Assembly: GCF_001007995.1 (NCBI RefSeq)
Contig: NZ_CP011389.1
Span: forward strand, 2,952,501-3,016,500
Source: Deinococcus soli (ex Cha et al. 2016)
GTDB lineage: Bacteria > Deinococcota > Deinococci > Deinococcales > Deinococcaceae
Direction of reading: 5' to 3'
DNA: 64,000 bases
Positions 40,428 through 50,283 of the stretch are shown here, in pieces. The notes under the pieces are model-generated. The model searched no databases. It saw nothing but the letters and a program-made list of their open reading frames with translations, and had not been told where the DNA came from. Every line of letters starts with the position of its first letter. Within the stretch, counting starts at the first letter, position 1. The translations under genes and the position numbers were made by a program.

Positions 40428-40904
40428 ATGAGCCACCTGTCGCGCACCCTGCCCATGAAACGTGCCGCGCACGTGTACCTCGTCCGGGACGGGCACCTGC
40501 TGCTCGTCGAGGAACGCATGGACGATGGCAGCATCTTCTATGGCCTGCCCGGCGGCAAGGCCCTCCCCGGCGAGACCCTCGGTGACGCCGCCGTCCGTCA
40601 GGTGCTCGTCGAGACCGGCCTGACCGTCACGGACCTGATGTTCGTCAGTCTGCTGGAGGGCGAACTGTTGACCGGCACCCGCAACGAGTGCTACGCCCTT
40701 TTCGGGCGGTTCACCGCGACCTTCCACGGCGAGATCGACCCCACCGACCCCGAGGTCGTGGGTGTCAAGTGGGTGCCGTTCGCGCAGGTGGAATCCCTGG
40801 TGCGCTACGGCCCACCCCCGGAAGTCGAGGAACGCAACCCGCTGATCTGGGTCCCCACCCGTGATTTCGTGCAGGGTCAGCCCCGCGCGTACTACCCCAT
40901 CTGA
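40428..40904 (+). CDS. Nudix-fold hydrolase with a degenerate Nudix box
   Basis: A 158-residue Nudix-domain protein. The box reads GKALPGETLGDAAVRQVLVETGL. Against GX5EX7REUXEEXGU, the first catalytic Glu after Arg is Gln and the next is Val; only the last Glu remains. Metal-dependent phosphate hydrolysis may therefore be weak or altered. The rest of the fold (KRAAHVYLVRDGHLLLVEER start, VVGVKWVPF) is normal. TAGACT (40413-40418) precedes the ATG at 40428 by 9 nt; the ATG at 40455 is an alternative. Confidence 0.82.
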   Translation: MSHLSRTLPMKRAAHVYLVRDGHLLLVEERMDDGSIFYGLPGGKALPGETLGDAAVRQVLVETGLTVTDLMFVSLLEGELLTGTRNECYALFGRFTATFHGEIDPTDPEVVGVKWVPFAQVESLVRYGPPPEVEERNPLIWVPTRDFVQGQPRAYYPI

Positions 40905-40921
40905 CCTCACCGCGCAGGGAA

Positions 40922-40950
40922 AGGCGGCCCCGGGAATCCGAGGGCCGCCT
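40922..40950. terminator. Convergent-gene hairpin after the Nudix gene
   Basis: Stem AGGCGGCCC/GGGCCGCCT (40922-40930 with 40942-40950) between the Nudix and cytochrome c genes. No clear U run. Confidence 0.6.
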
Positions 40951-40959
40951 CTGACCGGT

Positions 40960-41625
40960 TCAGTTCAGGGTCTTGATGTACGCCTGCACGTTCGCGATGT
41001 CGCTGTCGGTCAGCTGCGCGTCCGAGAAGCGGGGCATGGTGGGGGCCAGTTCCTTCTCGGGGGTTTTGCCTTCACGCAGCGCCGTGGTGAACTGCGCCAG
41101 CGTCCAGTCCTTGGGGCCATTGGCCGCCACGAGGCTGGGCCCGATGTTCCCCTCGCCGTTCGCGCCGTGGCACCCGGCGCAGTTGGACGCAAAGAGCTCC
41201 TCCCCGGCGCTGACATCACCCTGCGGCTCGGCCGCAGCGGCCGTCTCTTCGGGCTGCTCACCAGTCGAACCGGCGGTGTCGGTGTCGGTGGATGATCCCT
41301 CCTGACTGGCGACCGTCTCGTCTCCGGTGACGGCCTCGCCACTGGCGGGCGCCGCGCCGTTCTCGCCGGTCTGCGCGCCGCCCTCATTGTCGGCCTTCAC
41401 GTCCCCCAGGGCACCCTCGGCCCCGGCGGCGCCGGTCGCGGCGCTGTTCGCGCTGGGGCCCTCCTGGCTCATGGGAGCGCCGCTCTCGCTGTGGCCGCCT
41501 TTCTCCTCGCCGTGGCCGCCCTTCTCGCTGTGGTGGGGAGTGGTGGCGATGTTGTACCCGACGACGGAACCGCCGATGGTCAGGGCCAGCAGCAGCGTCA
41601 TGGTGACGGCGAACGTGTTCTTCAT
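40960..41625 (-). CDS. Membrane-anchored c-type cytochrome
   Basis: A 221-residue protein with an N-terminal membrane helix (TFAVTMTLLLALTIGGSVVGYNIA). A His/Lys/Glu-rich stretch is followed by a long Ala/Gly/Glu/Thr linker of about 90 residues. The C-terminal class I cytochrome c domain has heme site CAGCH, and TMPRFSDAQLTDSDIANVQAYI carries the Met ligand. The domain should sit outside the membrane and carry electrons in respiration. The N-terminal HHSEKGGHGEEKGGHSE could bind metal; not proven. Confidence 0.9.
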   Translation of the reverse strand: MKNTFAVTMTLLLALTIGGSVVGYNIATTPHHSEKGGHGEEKGGHSESGAPMSQEGPSANSAATGAAGAEGALGDVKADNEGGAQTGENGAAPASGEAVTGDETVASQEGSSTDTDTAGSTGEQPEETAAAAEPQGDVSAGEELFASNCAGCHGANGEGNIGPSLVAANGPKDWTLAQFTTALREGKTPEKELAPTMPRFSDAQLTDSDIANVQAYIKTLN

Positions 41626-41716
41626 ATACCCCCGAGCCTACCATACGGTCAGGGGGCGTTTGCCCGTTCCAGCGCGCACTTCCGTCCTGCGCGCCCCGCG
41701 CCCTAGACTGCCGGGC

Positions 41717-42460
41717 ATGCCCTCCATGCGCCTCGCCAGCCTGACGTGCAGCAACACCGACATCCTGCACGCCCTGCACGCCACGGACCGGCTGGTGGCG
41801 GTGGACAGCCACAGCGACGCCCCCGGCATCGAGCACGCCGTCCGGCTCGGCCCGGACCTCAACATCGACGTGGACGCCCTGACCCGCGCCCGCCCGGATC
41901 TGGTGCTCGCCAGCCTGAGCGTGCCCGGCATGGAGCGCGTCGTGCAGGCCGTGCAGGACGCTGGGCTGAACACCGTGATCCTCGACCCGACCAGCGTGCC
42001 GGGCACCGCCGCCACCATCCGGCAGGTGGGTGCGCTCCTGGGCCTGCCGGAACGCGGAGAGGAGGTCGCCGCCGCGCTGGAGGCCGAACTGGCCGCCCTG
42101 CACCGCCCCAGCCCAGCCCCGGCGCGCGTGCTGGTCGAGTGGTGGCCGAAACCCATCATCGCCGCCACCCGCGACTCCTGGGTCACCGACCTGCTGAGCA
42201 GCCTGGGCGCCATGAACGCCCTGGCCGGGCGGGCCGGGCGCAGCAGCCCCCTCACGCTGGACGAGGTCCGCGCCGCCCGCCCGGACCTGATCGTCTGCTC
42301 GTGGTGCGGCGCGAAGAAACTGCGCCCCGAGGTCATCGAGGCGCGCGGCCTGGGCGTGCCTGTCGTCGCCGTTCCCGAGAGTGGACTGGGCCGCCCCGGC
42401 CCCCGCCTGATCGAGGGCGCCCGGCAGATCCGCGCCGCCCTCGACGCGCGGGGCCACTGA
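41717..42460 (+). CDS. Helical-backbone metal/cobalamin-binding protein (BtuF-like), no signal peptide
   Basis: A 247-residue protein of the BtuF/FhuD-like superfamily of ABC binding proteins. RLASLTCSNTDILHALHATDRLVAVDSHS is the family start, ARPDLVLASLSVPGMERV and AARPDLIVCSWCGAKKLRPEV are the lobe cores. It lacks a signal peptide and lipobox, so it seems to stay in the cytoplasm. No transporter genes adjoin. TAGACT (41704-41709) precedes the ATG by 7 nt; the ATG at 41729 is an alternative. Ligand unknown. Confidence 0.8.
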   Translation: MPSMRLASLTCSNTDILHALHATDRLVAVDSHSDAPGIEHAVRLGPDLNIDVDALTRARPDLVLASLSVPGMERVVQAVQDAGLNTVILDPTSVPGTAATIRQVGALLGLPERGEEVAAALEAELAALHRPSPAPARVLVEWWPKPIIAATRDSWVTDLLSSLGAMNALAGRAGRSSPLTLDEVRAARPDLIVCSWCGAKKLRPEVIEARGLGVPVVAVPESGLGRPGPRLIEGARQIRAALDARGH

Positions 42461-42510
42461 CGGCAGCAGAAGGGGAGAGGCCACCCGACCTCCCCCCAGA
42501 TCACCCGCGC

Positions 42511-43350
<840 letters not shown>

Positions 43351-43497
43351 GGGTTCACCGGGGCGCGCAGGGCGCCGAAGTCAGGAGGAGTGGGGGAGAG
43401 GGGGCCCGGGTACCCACTGCGCGGGGCAGGTGGGGTGGGGGCGCACGCGCTGAACTATCTCACCCGCCGCGCGGGGCGCATGACCCCGAACGACCGG

Positions 43498-44100
43498 TCA
43501 GGCAGGCCGCACGCGCGCAAGGGGGAACATCATCCGGAAGTCGGGTACAGCCACCGTCAGCAGCGGTCGACGGTGCAACAGGGCCGGGTGGACGTCCCCG
43601 CCGATCACGCTCAGCCGCGCGGGCTGCACCCAGCCGGACGCCGAGACCGTCGTCAGCAGCGACGCCCGGTCCTCCGCTTCCGGCAGGGGCGGCTGCGTGA
43701 GTGTCCGCCACGCGGCCGGCACCACCGCCGTCGTCACGGGCACCGAGGGCCCCCAGGCCTGCACGCTCAGGTAGGCCAGCAGCCGCCCATCCTGCGTGAC
43801 CCGCACCTGCTCGCGCCCCGGCACGCCCTCCCACGCGAAATCCGCCCGTGACTTGGGAATCGCCCAGTTCCGGCGGCCCCACACCACACTCTGCTGCGTG
43901 CTCACCACGATCCGCGTCACCTGCGGCTTGCCCGTCAGCGACACCCACAGCAGTTCGTCATAGGGGCCCACGCCGGACTGCGCGTAGCGCACGAGCATCA
44001 GCGCCCCCACCTCCCGGCCCCCGTACACGGCGACCACTCCCCGACCCGACAAGTTCCACGGCGCTCCCGTCACGACCGGCAGCGTATACCCTGCACGCAT
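43498..44100 (-). CDS. Acetoacetate-decarboxylase-like protein
   Basis: A 200-residue protein with the acetoacetate decarboxylase beta-barrel pattern: ALMLVRYAQSGVGPYDELLWVS, then STQQSVVWGRRNWAIPKSRADFAWEG. Members often lack true decarboxylase activity and I cannot confirm the Schiff-base Lys, so function is open. The start is ATG 44100; TTG 44106 with AAGGAG 6 nt upstream is an alternative. The start codon overlaps that of the opposite-strand VOC gene within GCATGC. Confidence 0.75.
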   Translation of the reverse strand: MRAGYTLPVVTGAPWNLSGRGVVAVYGGREVGALMLVRYAQSGVGPYDELLWVSLTGKPQVTRIVVSTQQSVVWGRRNWAIPKSRADFAWEGVPGREQVRVTQDGRLLAYLSVQAWGPSVPVTTAVVPAAWRTLTQPPLPEAEDRASLLTTVSASGWVQPARLSVIGGDVHPALLHRRPLLTVAVPDFRMMFPLARVRPA

Positions 44101-44455
44101 GCTCAAGCACGTCTCCTTCCTGACCCGTGACATCGGCGCGACCGTCGCCTTCTACGAACGCCTCGGCGCGACCACCGAAAAGAACCTCACCACCCCCGAG
44201 GGCCACTGCCGCGCCGTGCTGCGTCTCGGGGACGGCCTCCTCCAGTTTTTCCAGATCACCGGTGAGACCCCCGCCCCGCACCCCCACTGGGCCGAACACA
44301 TCGCCCTGCACGTCACCGGCCTGCGCGCCCTCCTTCCCATCCTGAAAGAGGGCGGCGTGATCGTCACCCGCGGCCTCCAACCCAGCCCCAGCGGCCGCGA
44401 CATGGCCTTCGTGCAGGACCCCGACGGGCGGCAGGTAGAACTCCTCGAAGCCTGA
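44099..44455 (+). CDS. VOC-fold (glyoxalase/bleomycin-resistance) protein
   Basis: A 118-residue VOC domain with two beta-alpha-beta-beta-beta modules: MLKHVSFLTRDIGATVAFYERLGA and HIALHVTGLRALLPILKEGG, ending RDMAFVQDPDGRQVELLEA. Metal-ligand positions (His near the start, Glu at the end) are present. Substrate unknown. TACCCT (44087-44092) is 6 nt before the ATG, so leaderless. It is divergent from, and overlaps by two bases with, the 43498 gene. Confidence 0.88.
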   Translation: MLKHVSFLTRDIGATVAFYERLGATTEKNLTTPEGHCRAVLRLGDGLLQFFQITGETPAPHPHWAEHIALHVTGLRALLPILKEGGVIVTRGLQPSPSGRDMAFVQDPDGRQVELLEA

Positions 44456-44514
44456 CCCGACCTGGGGCTGCACATCGGCCGCACCGGCCGCCCCCCGCAC
44501 GCTAGCCTGAACGC

Positions 44515-45081
44515 ATGACGCCGACCATCGTGATCGTGCCGGGCCTGGGGGACAGCGGCCCGGAGCACTGGCAGAGCCTCTGGACCGGGAAGTTCGGCGC
44601 GGCGCGCGTGCAGCAGGACGACCCGGACCGGCCCACCCCCGAGACGTGGTCGGCCCGCCTTCAGGAGGTCATCGACGCGACGCCGGGCGATCTGGTCCTG
44701 ATCGGGCACTCGTGCGGCGTGCTGAACATCGTCCACTGGGCGCGCCTGACCGGCGGGCACCCGCGCGTGAAGGGCGCGATGCTCGTCGGCCCCACCGACG
44801 CCGACCGCGCGTTCGAGGAATACCCGACCGTGGCGGACATGGCCCCCGTCCCCATGCAACCCCTGCCGTTCCCGGCCCTGGTGGTCGCCAGCGAGAACGA
44901 CCCCTTCGCCAGCTTCGAGCGCGCACAGGCGTTCGCAGACGCCTGGGACGCCGAATTCATCTCGGCAGGCGAGGCCGGGCACATCAACGTCGCCAGCGGG
45001 CACGGCGACTGGCCCGACGGCGAGGTGCTTCTCAGTGAGGCCCTGCACGCCTGGACGCCACCGGACATCGTGAGGATGTGA
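44515..45081 (+). CDS. RBBP9/YdeN-type alpha/beta hydrolase
   Basis: A 188-residue serine hydrolase. IVIVPGLGDSGPEHWQSLW is the family start (PGxxxSGPxHWQ), GHSCG holds the nucleophile Ser (LVLIGHSCGVLNIVHWA), ASENDPFASF holds the acid Asp, and AGEAGHINVASGHGDW the His. Substrate unknown. TAGCCT (44503-44508) is 6 nt before the ATG. Confidence 0.9.
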   Translation: MTPTIVIVPGLGDSGPEHWQSLWTGKFGAARVQQDDPDRPTPETWSARLQEVIDATPGDLVLIGHSCGVLNIVHWARLTGGHPRVKGAMLVGPTDADRAFEEYPTVADMAPVPMQPLPFPALVVASENDPFASFERAQAFADAWDAEFISAGEAGHINVASGHGDWPDGEVLLSEALHAWTPPDIVRM

Positions 45082-45167
45082 CGAGGGGAGTGGGAGGAGA
45101 GGCAGTGAATCGTGACACTCGGGCAACCACACCCGGCAGCGCGACCACTGATCCCTCCAGCCCAATT

Positions 45168-45219
45168 CCCACAACGGAACGCGCCCCAGGTCACTGCCTG
45201 GAGCGCGTCGTCGTGTGGG
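45168..45219. terminator. Long hairpin between the hydrolase and trxA genes
   Basis: Nested stems CCCACA/TGTGGG (45168-45173 with 45214-45219), ACGCGC/GCGCGT (45179-45184 with 45203-45208) and CCAGG/CCTGG (45186-45190 with 45197-45201). It lies directly after the trxA stop on the minus strand. Probable transcript end for both convergent genes. Confidence 0.6.
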
Positions 45220-45220
45220 T

Positions 45221-45556
45221 TCAGGCGCTGGCGGTTTCGGCGCTACTGTACTTGTCCAGCAGCGCTTCGAAGGCGCGTTTGGGCTGAGCGCCGACGACGC
45301 CCTCGACGGGCTGGCCGTCCTTGAAGAGGATCAGGGTGGGGATGCTCATGACGCGGTACTGGCCCTGCGTGACGGGGTTCTCGTCGACGTTCAGTTTCGC
45401 GATCTTGACCTTGCCTTCGTACTGCCCGGCGAGTTCCTCGATGACCGGGGCGATGATGCGGCAGGGGCCGCACCAGGGGGCCCAGAAGTCCACCAGGGTC
45501 AGGCCCTCGCTGATCTCGGTGTTAAAGTTGCTGTCCGTGAGTTCCACAGGCTTCAT
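45221..45556 (-). CDS. trxA: Thioredoxin
   Basis: Classical 111-residue thioredoxin that reduces protein disulfides. Active site FWAPWCGPCRIIAPV, cis-Pro loop in VMSIPTLILFKDG, then EGVVGAQPKRAFEALL. It lies alone on the minus strand. Cytoplasmic: no signal peptide. Confidence 0.97.
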   Translation of the reverse strand: MKPVELTDSNFNTEISEGLTLVDFWAPWCGPCRIIAPVIEELAGQYEGKVKIAKLNVDENPVTQGQYRVMSIPTLILFKDGQPVEGVVGAQPKRAFEALLDKYSSAETASA

Positions 45557-45688
45557 GCCTTCGACTATACCCCTGGGGGGCAGGGTAGGGATATGCCGCG
45601 CGTGGGTGTTCCCTCACCGGTTGTTTAACCGTGGTGAGGCGGGTCGCAGTTGGGGCGCCGGTGGTGGGGACGCGCTAGCCTGCCGGGC

Positions 45689-46051
<363 letters not shown>

Positions 46052-46157
46052 CGGTCCGTCAGGTATCCTGAGCCGCGAACGCTCAGGGCCACCAGCAGGT
46101 GTGCCGGGCGTCCGCCGCCGCCCGCCCCATGGCAGGCGCGGCCCCAGGAGATCCCAG

Positions 46158-46736
46158 ATGGAACGCATTGCACTCTTTATTGACGGCGCGAACGTGTACG
46201 CGGCAGCCAAGCGACTCGGGTGGAACTTCGACCACCGCAAGATCCTGGAGCACTTCGCCGCTCCGGGCCGCCTGTACAACGCCTTCTACTACACCGCCGT
46301 CCCCACCCCCATTGACGACAAGCAGAAGCGCTTCACCGACGCCCTGACGTACATGGGCTACACGGTGCGCACCCGCCCCCTGCGCGAGGCGACCGACGAC
46401 AGCGGCGACACATACCGCCGCGCCAGCCTGGACATCGAGATCGTCACGGACCTCCTGACCACCAGCGAACAGTACGACACGGCGGTGCTGCTGACCGGCG
46501 ACGGGGACTTCGAGCGCCCGGTCGAGGTGCTGCGCGCGCGCGGCAAGCGCGTCGTGGTGGCCAGCATCGCCGAGATGACGAGCTACGAGCTGCGCAACGC
46601 CGCCGACCTGTACGTGGACTTCAAGGACATCCGCGAGCACGTCGAGCGTCCCGGCTACCGCCTGCCCAGCGAGCAGCGCGGGCAGGAGACCCGGCCCTTC
46701 TACACGTCCGCCGCGCTCGACGGCGACGACCGCTGA
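46158..46736 (+). CDS. NYN-domain (LabA/DUF88) predicted ribonuclease
   Basis: A 192-residue PIN-like protein. RIALFIDGANVYAAAKRLGW holds the first acid (FIDGxN), ASLDIEIVTDLL and LLTGDGDFERPVEVLRARGK the next (TGDxDF), and ASIAEMTSYELRNAADLYVDF follows: the four acidic positions of NYN nucleases are present. RNA target unknown. The Shine-Dalgarno CAGGAG precedes the ATG by 9 nt. Its stop overlaps the plsX ATG (TGATG), so the two are coupled. Confidence 0.9.
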   Translation: MERIALFIDGANVYAAAKRLGWNFDHRKILEHFAAPGRLYNAFYYTAVPTPIDDKQKRFTDALTYMGYTVRTRPLREATDDSGDTYRRASLDIEIVTDLLTTSEQYDTAVLLTGDGDFERPVEVLRARGKRVVVASIAEMTSYELRNAADLYVDFKDIREHVERPGYRLPSEQRGQETRPFYTSAALDGDDR

Positions 46737-47749
46737 TGAGCCTGCCGGTCGCGCTGGACGCCATGGGCGGCGATCACGGCGCCCCGCCGAACGTCGAGGG
46801 GGCGGTGCAGGCCGCCCGCGCGGGCGTGCCCGTGATTCTCGTGGGGGACCGCGTGAAACTGCACGCGGAACTCGGGCGGCACGCGGGCAGCGCAGGTCTG
46901 CCCATCGAGGTCGTCGAGGCGACCGACGTGATCGGCATGGACGAGCACGCCAGCGACGTGCGCAGCCGCACGCAGGCAAGCATCAACGTCGCCTCGCGCC
47001 TCGTGAAGGAAGGCCGCGCGTCGGCGGTCGTCAGCATGGGCCACAGCGGCGCGACCATGGCGTCCGCGCTGCTCACCCTGGGCCGCATCAAGGGGGTCGA
47101 GCGGCCCGCGATCCTCACGCACCTGCCCGCGAAGGGCGGCTTCACCACCCTGCTCGACGCCGGGGCGAACGCCGACGTGAAGGCCACGTACTACGCGCAG
47201 TGGGCGCGGCTGGCCAGCGTGTACCTGAAGGTGGTCGAGGACCGCGACAATCCCACCGTGGGCCTGCTGTCCATCGGCGAGGAGGACCACAAGGGCAGCG
47301 CCCTGGTCCTTGAAGCACACGGCCTGCTGCGCGCCCTGCACGGCCGGGGCGTGAACTTCCACGGGAACGTGGAGGGCCGCGACATCTTCCGCAACACCAC
47401 CGACATCGTCGTGACCGACGGCTTCACCGGAAATGTCGTCCTGAAACTCGCCGAGGGTGAGGCGAAGGTGCTGTTCGGCTGGGTCAAGGAGGCCCTACAG
47501 AGCAGCCTCAAGAGCAAGCTGGGCGGCCTGCTCGTGCGCGGCGCGCTGCGCGGGCTGGCCGAACGGATGGACCCCAGCACGTACGGCGCGAGCCTCCTGA
47601 TCGGCGTGCGCGGCCTGGCGTTCATCGGGCACGGCAGCGCCGACGCCCGCGCCGTCAAGAACGCCCTGCTGCGCGCCGCGCGCGCGCACGAGGCGAACCT
47701 GATCCCCCGCCTCGAGGCGGCCTTCACGGAACAGCAAGCCTCCAGCTGA
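46736..47749 (+). CDS. plsX: Phosphate acyltransferase PlsX
   Basis: Makes acyl-phosphate from acyl-ACP for phospholipid synthesis. The 337-residue product starts VALDAMGGDHGAPPNVEGAV, the PlsX signature, and has VSMGHSGATMASALLTLGR, LLSIGEEDHKGSALVLEA and VTDGFTGNVVLKLAEG. Usually plsX is followed by fabD/fabH; here the partner is an NYN nuclease and an MscS gene follows after a terminator. Confidence 0.96.
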   Translation: MSLPVALDAMGGDHGAPPNVEGAVQAARAGVPVILVGDRVKLHAELGRHAGSAGLPIEVVEATDVIGMDEHASDVRSRTQASINVASRLVKEGRASAVVSMGHSGATMASALLTLGRIKGVERPAILTHLPAKGGFTTLLDAGANADVKATYYAQWARLASVYLKVVEDRDNPTVGLLSIGEEDHKGSALVLEAHGLLRALHGRGVNFHGNVEGRDIFRNTTDIVVTDGFTGNVVLKLAEGEAKVLFGWVKEALQSSLKSKLGGLLVRGALRGLAERMDPSTYGASLLIGVRGLAFIGHGSADARAVKNALLRAARAHEANLIPRLEAAFTEQQASS

Positions 47750-47763
47750 TCCCACGTTCCTCC

Positions 47764-47795
47764 GCACCCGCCCGGGAGACCACCTGGGCGGGTGC
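47764..47795 (+). terminator. Hairpin after plsX
   Basis: Stem GCACCCGCCC/GGGCGGGTGC (47764-47773 with 47786-47795), 15 nt after the plsX stop. No U run. Confidence 0.6.
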
Positions 47796-47858
47796 CGGTG
47801 TTCCAGGGCTGCGCCACGCCTCTTGGCACACTCACCACCTCATGAGAAGGTGTGGGTC

Positions 47859-49043
47859 ATGTTGCAGGAACTCAGTGTCCAGATCGTCAAACCACAGGTG
47901 TGGGTGGGGCTCGCCCTGACGGCGGTCGCCGCGTACGCCATCTACCGCTTCGGCCGGCTGCTGATCAGCACGCTTGAACCGCACGTGCCCGCCCGCCTGC
48001 GCCCCGCCCTGAACGGGCTGTGGGCCGTGGTCGTGATCATCGGCTGGCTGGCCGTCGCCACCGCCGTCGCGTATCTGCCCAGCGTCCCGGTGCTGTTCAG
48101 CCTGGGCCGCGACATCATGGACGGCTTCCGCCACAGCGCCGGGCAGCTCGTCGTGGTGATCGCCATGGCCCTGATCGCCTGGAACCTGATCGGCACACTC
48201 GCGCAGCGCATCGTGGCCGAACAGGAATTCAACCGCCGCAGCGTCCGCGTGCAGACCCTCAAGGGCGTGGTGGAGAGCACCCTGCGGGTCGTGGTCGTCA
48301 TCCTGAGTGTCATCGCGGGCCTCCAGGCGCTCGGCGTGAACGCCACCAGCCTCCTGGCCGGGGTGTCCGTGCTGGGCCTCGCCGTGGGGTTCGGTGCGCA
48401 GAGCCTCATCAAGGACGTCTTCAACGGCTTCTTCATCCTGCTCGAAGATCAGTACGGCGTGGGTGACGTGATCACCGTGAACACCGGGCAGCTGTCCGGC
48501 GGCGTCGAGCGCCTGAACCTGCGCGTCACCGCCCTGCGCGCCCTGGACGGTACCGTGCACATCATCCCCAACGGGCAGATCGCCACCGTCAGCGTCAGCA
48601 GCAAGGACTGGTCGAGGGTGGTCGCGCAGGTGGACGTCACGTACGCCGCGAACATCGACGACGCCCTGCGCGTCCTGGAACAGGTCAGCACCGAGATCTA
48701 CGAGGCCGACGAGTGGAAGCACTTCTTCCTGGAGGCGCCCGAGCAGCAGGGCGTCACGCAGCTCGCGCCGGACGGCGTGACCCTGCGCGCCCTGTTCAAG
48801 GTGCAGCCCAAGAGCCAGTACGCCATCGGGCGGGAATTCAACCGCCGCATCAAGATCGCCATGGACGAGGCCGGCATCGAGATTCCCTTCCCGCAGCGCA
48901 GCCTGAACTTCGGCGGTTCACCCATCGAGATCAAACTGACCCGCGAGGATCTGGGCCGCGACCCGCGCGGCGGTCAGGACCGCGACCATGCGCCCGTGAA
49001 ACCCACCCTGACCCGCGACCCCGAAGAGAACGAGAACACCTGA
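47859..49043 (+). CDS. Small-conductance mechanosensitive channel (MscS family)
   Basis: Osmotic release channel of 394 residues. Four N-terminal membrane helices precede the pore helix SLLAGVSVLGLAVGFGAQSLIKDVFNGFFILLEDQ (read in pieces; the GxxAxxFAxxS pattern of the pore is clear). The beta domain has VGDVITVN, and HIIPNGQIATVSVSSKDWSRV is the MscS signature. The C-terminus is charged. The ATG at 47859 with AAGG 9 nt upstream is preferred to the in-frame TTG at 47823. Confidence 0.92.
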   Translation: MLQELSVQIVKPQVWVGLALTAVAAYAIYRFGRLLISTLEPHVPARLRPALNGLWAVVVIIGWLAVATAVAYLPSVPVLFSLGRDIMDGFRHSAGQLVVVIAMALIAWNLIGTLAQRIVAEQEFNRRSVRVQTLKGVVESTLRVVVVILSVIAGLQALGVNATSLLAGVSVLGLAVGFGAQSLIKDVFNGFFILLEDQYGVGDVITVNTGQLSGGVERLNLRVTALRALDGTVHIIPNGQIATVSVSSKDWSRVVAQVDVTYAANIDDALRVLEQVSTEIYEADEWKHFFLEAPEQQGVTQLAPDGVTLRALFKVQPKSQYAIGREFNRRIKIAMDEAGIEIPFPQRSLNFGGSPIEIKLTREDLGRDPRGGQDRDHAPVKPTLTRDPEENENT

Positions 49044-49094
49044 CGTGGGGAACCGGTGAGGGGTGGGAGAGGAGACCCGCCCACTCACCACAGA

Positions 49095-49123
49095 GAGGCG
49101 GCCAGGTCAGTCCCGGCCGCCTC
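49095..49123. terminator. Convergent-gene hairpin after mscS
   Basis: Stem GAGGCGGCC/GGCCGCCTC (49095-49103 with 49115-49123) between mscS and the cysteine desulfurase gene. No long U run. Confidence 0.6.
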
Positions 49124-49142
49124 CCTGTTACGGGGTAGCCCG

Positions 49143-50276
49143 CTAGGCGCGGCTCCAGGCGGCGGCCTGCGTGAGGGCCTGCGCCGCCGCGCTGACCTCG
49201 GCGGGCGTGGTGGCCGCACCGAAACTGAAACGCAGCGACGCGCGGGCCTGCGTGTCGCTCAGGCCTACGGCGGTCAGGACGTGGCTGGGCTGCATGGTGC
49301 CCGCGCTGCACGCACTCCCGGCGCTGGCCGCCACACCCAGCATGTCGAGGTTCATCAGCAGCGCCTCACCGTCCGCGCCGCCCACCGTGACGTTCACGAC
49401 CTTCGGACTGCTGTCCGGCGCGTGATTCACGCTCAGGTCCGGGATGCCCGCGACCTCCCGCATGAACTGCTCCCGCAGCGCGCTCAGGTGCGCCAGCGTC
49501 GCAGGCTGCGCCGCTGTGGCGTGACTCAGGGCCACGCCCGCCGCGTACACCCCGGCGGTGTCCTGCGTGCCGGGGCGCACGCCGCCCTCCTGCCCACCAC
49601 CCAGCGTCACGGGGGGCAGCTCGGTGCCCCGGCGGACGTACAGGAAGCCCACGCCGCGCGGGCCGCCCCACTTGTGTGCGCTGAAGGTTGCAAACGTCAC
49701 GCCCCATCCCGGCAGGTCCACCGGCAGCACGCCGGGCGCCTGCACGGCGTCCGTGTGGTACGGCACGCCCCGTGCGGACGCCAGAGCCGCCAGAGCCGGG
49801 GTGTCCTGCATCGCGCCCACTTCGTTGTTCGCGTGGTGGATGGACACCAGCGCCGTGTCGCTGCGCAGCGCGCCTGCCAGCTCCGCCGGGTCGTAGCGTC
49901 CGAAGCGGTCCGGCGTCAGGAATGTCACCGCCCAGCCCTGAGCCGCCAGGGCCCGCGCGGGGCCCAGCACCGCCGAGTGCTCGGTCGGCGTGGTGATCAG
50001 GTGCCCCGGCAGACCGTGCGCCTCCTGCCACGCCCGCGTGACCCCCAGCAGCACGTGATTGTCGCCCTCTGTGCCGCCGCCGTTGGCGATCAGCGTGCGT
50101 GGGTCCACCCCGAACGCCACCGCCACCCGCGCGCGGCCCTCCTCGAGCCGCTCACGGGCCGCCTGGCCCGCCGCGTGCACGCTGGCCGGATTGCCGGGCA
50201 GCGCCGCCGCCTGCGCGTACGCCGCCAGGGCCTCCGGGGTCATGGGGTGCGTCGCCGCGTAATCCAGATAGATCAT
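49143..50276 (-). CDS. Cysteine desulfurase (NifS/IscS type)
   Basis: PLP enzyme of 377 residues that takes sulfur from cysteine for Fe-S clusters, thiolated tRNA or cofactors. Seen: MIYLDYAATHPM start, SIHHANNEVGAMQD, the PLP Lys in FATFSAHKWGGPRG, and the active Cys in the loop SAGSACSAGTMQPSHVL. It lies 7 nt downstream of the PASTA-protein gene and is probably co-transcribed with it. No iscU, sufB or tRNA-thiolation gene is adjacent, so its acceptor is unknown. Confidence 0.95.
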   Translation of the reverse strand: MIYLDYAATHPMTPEALAAYAQAAALPGNPASVHAAGQAARERLEEGRARVAVAFGVDPRTLIANGGGTEGDNHVLLGVTRAWQEAHGLPGHLITTPTEHSAVLGPARALAAQGWAVTFLTPDRFGRYDPAELAGALRSDTALVSIHHANNEVGAMQDTPALAALASARGVPYHTDAVQAPGVLPVDLPGWGVTFATFSAHKWGGPRGVGFLYVRRGTELPPVTLGGGQEGGVRPGTQDTAGVYAAGVALSHATAAQPATLAHLSALREQFMREVAGIPDLSVNHAPDSSPKVVNVTVGGADGEALLMNLDMLGVAASAGSACSAGTMQPSHVLTAVGLSDTQARASLRFSFGAATTPAEVSAAAQALTQAAAWSRA

Positions 50277-50283
50277 GCGGCCC

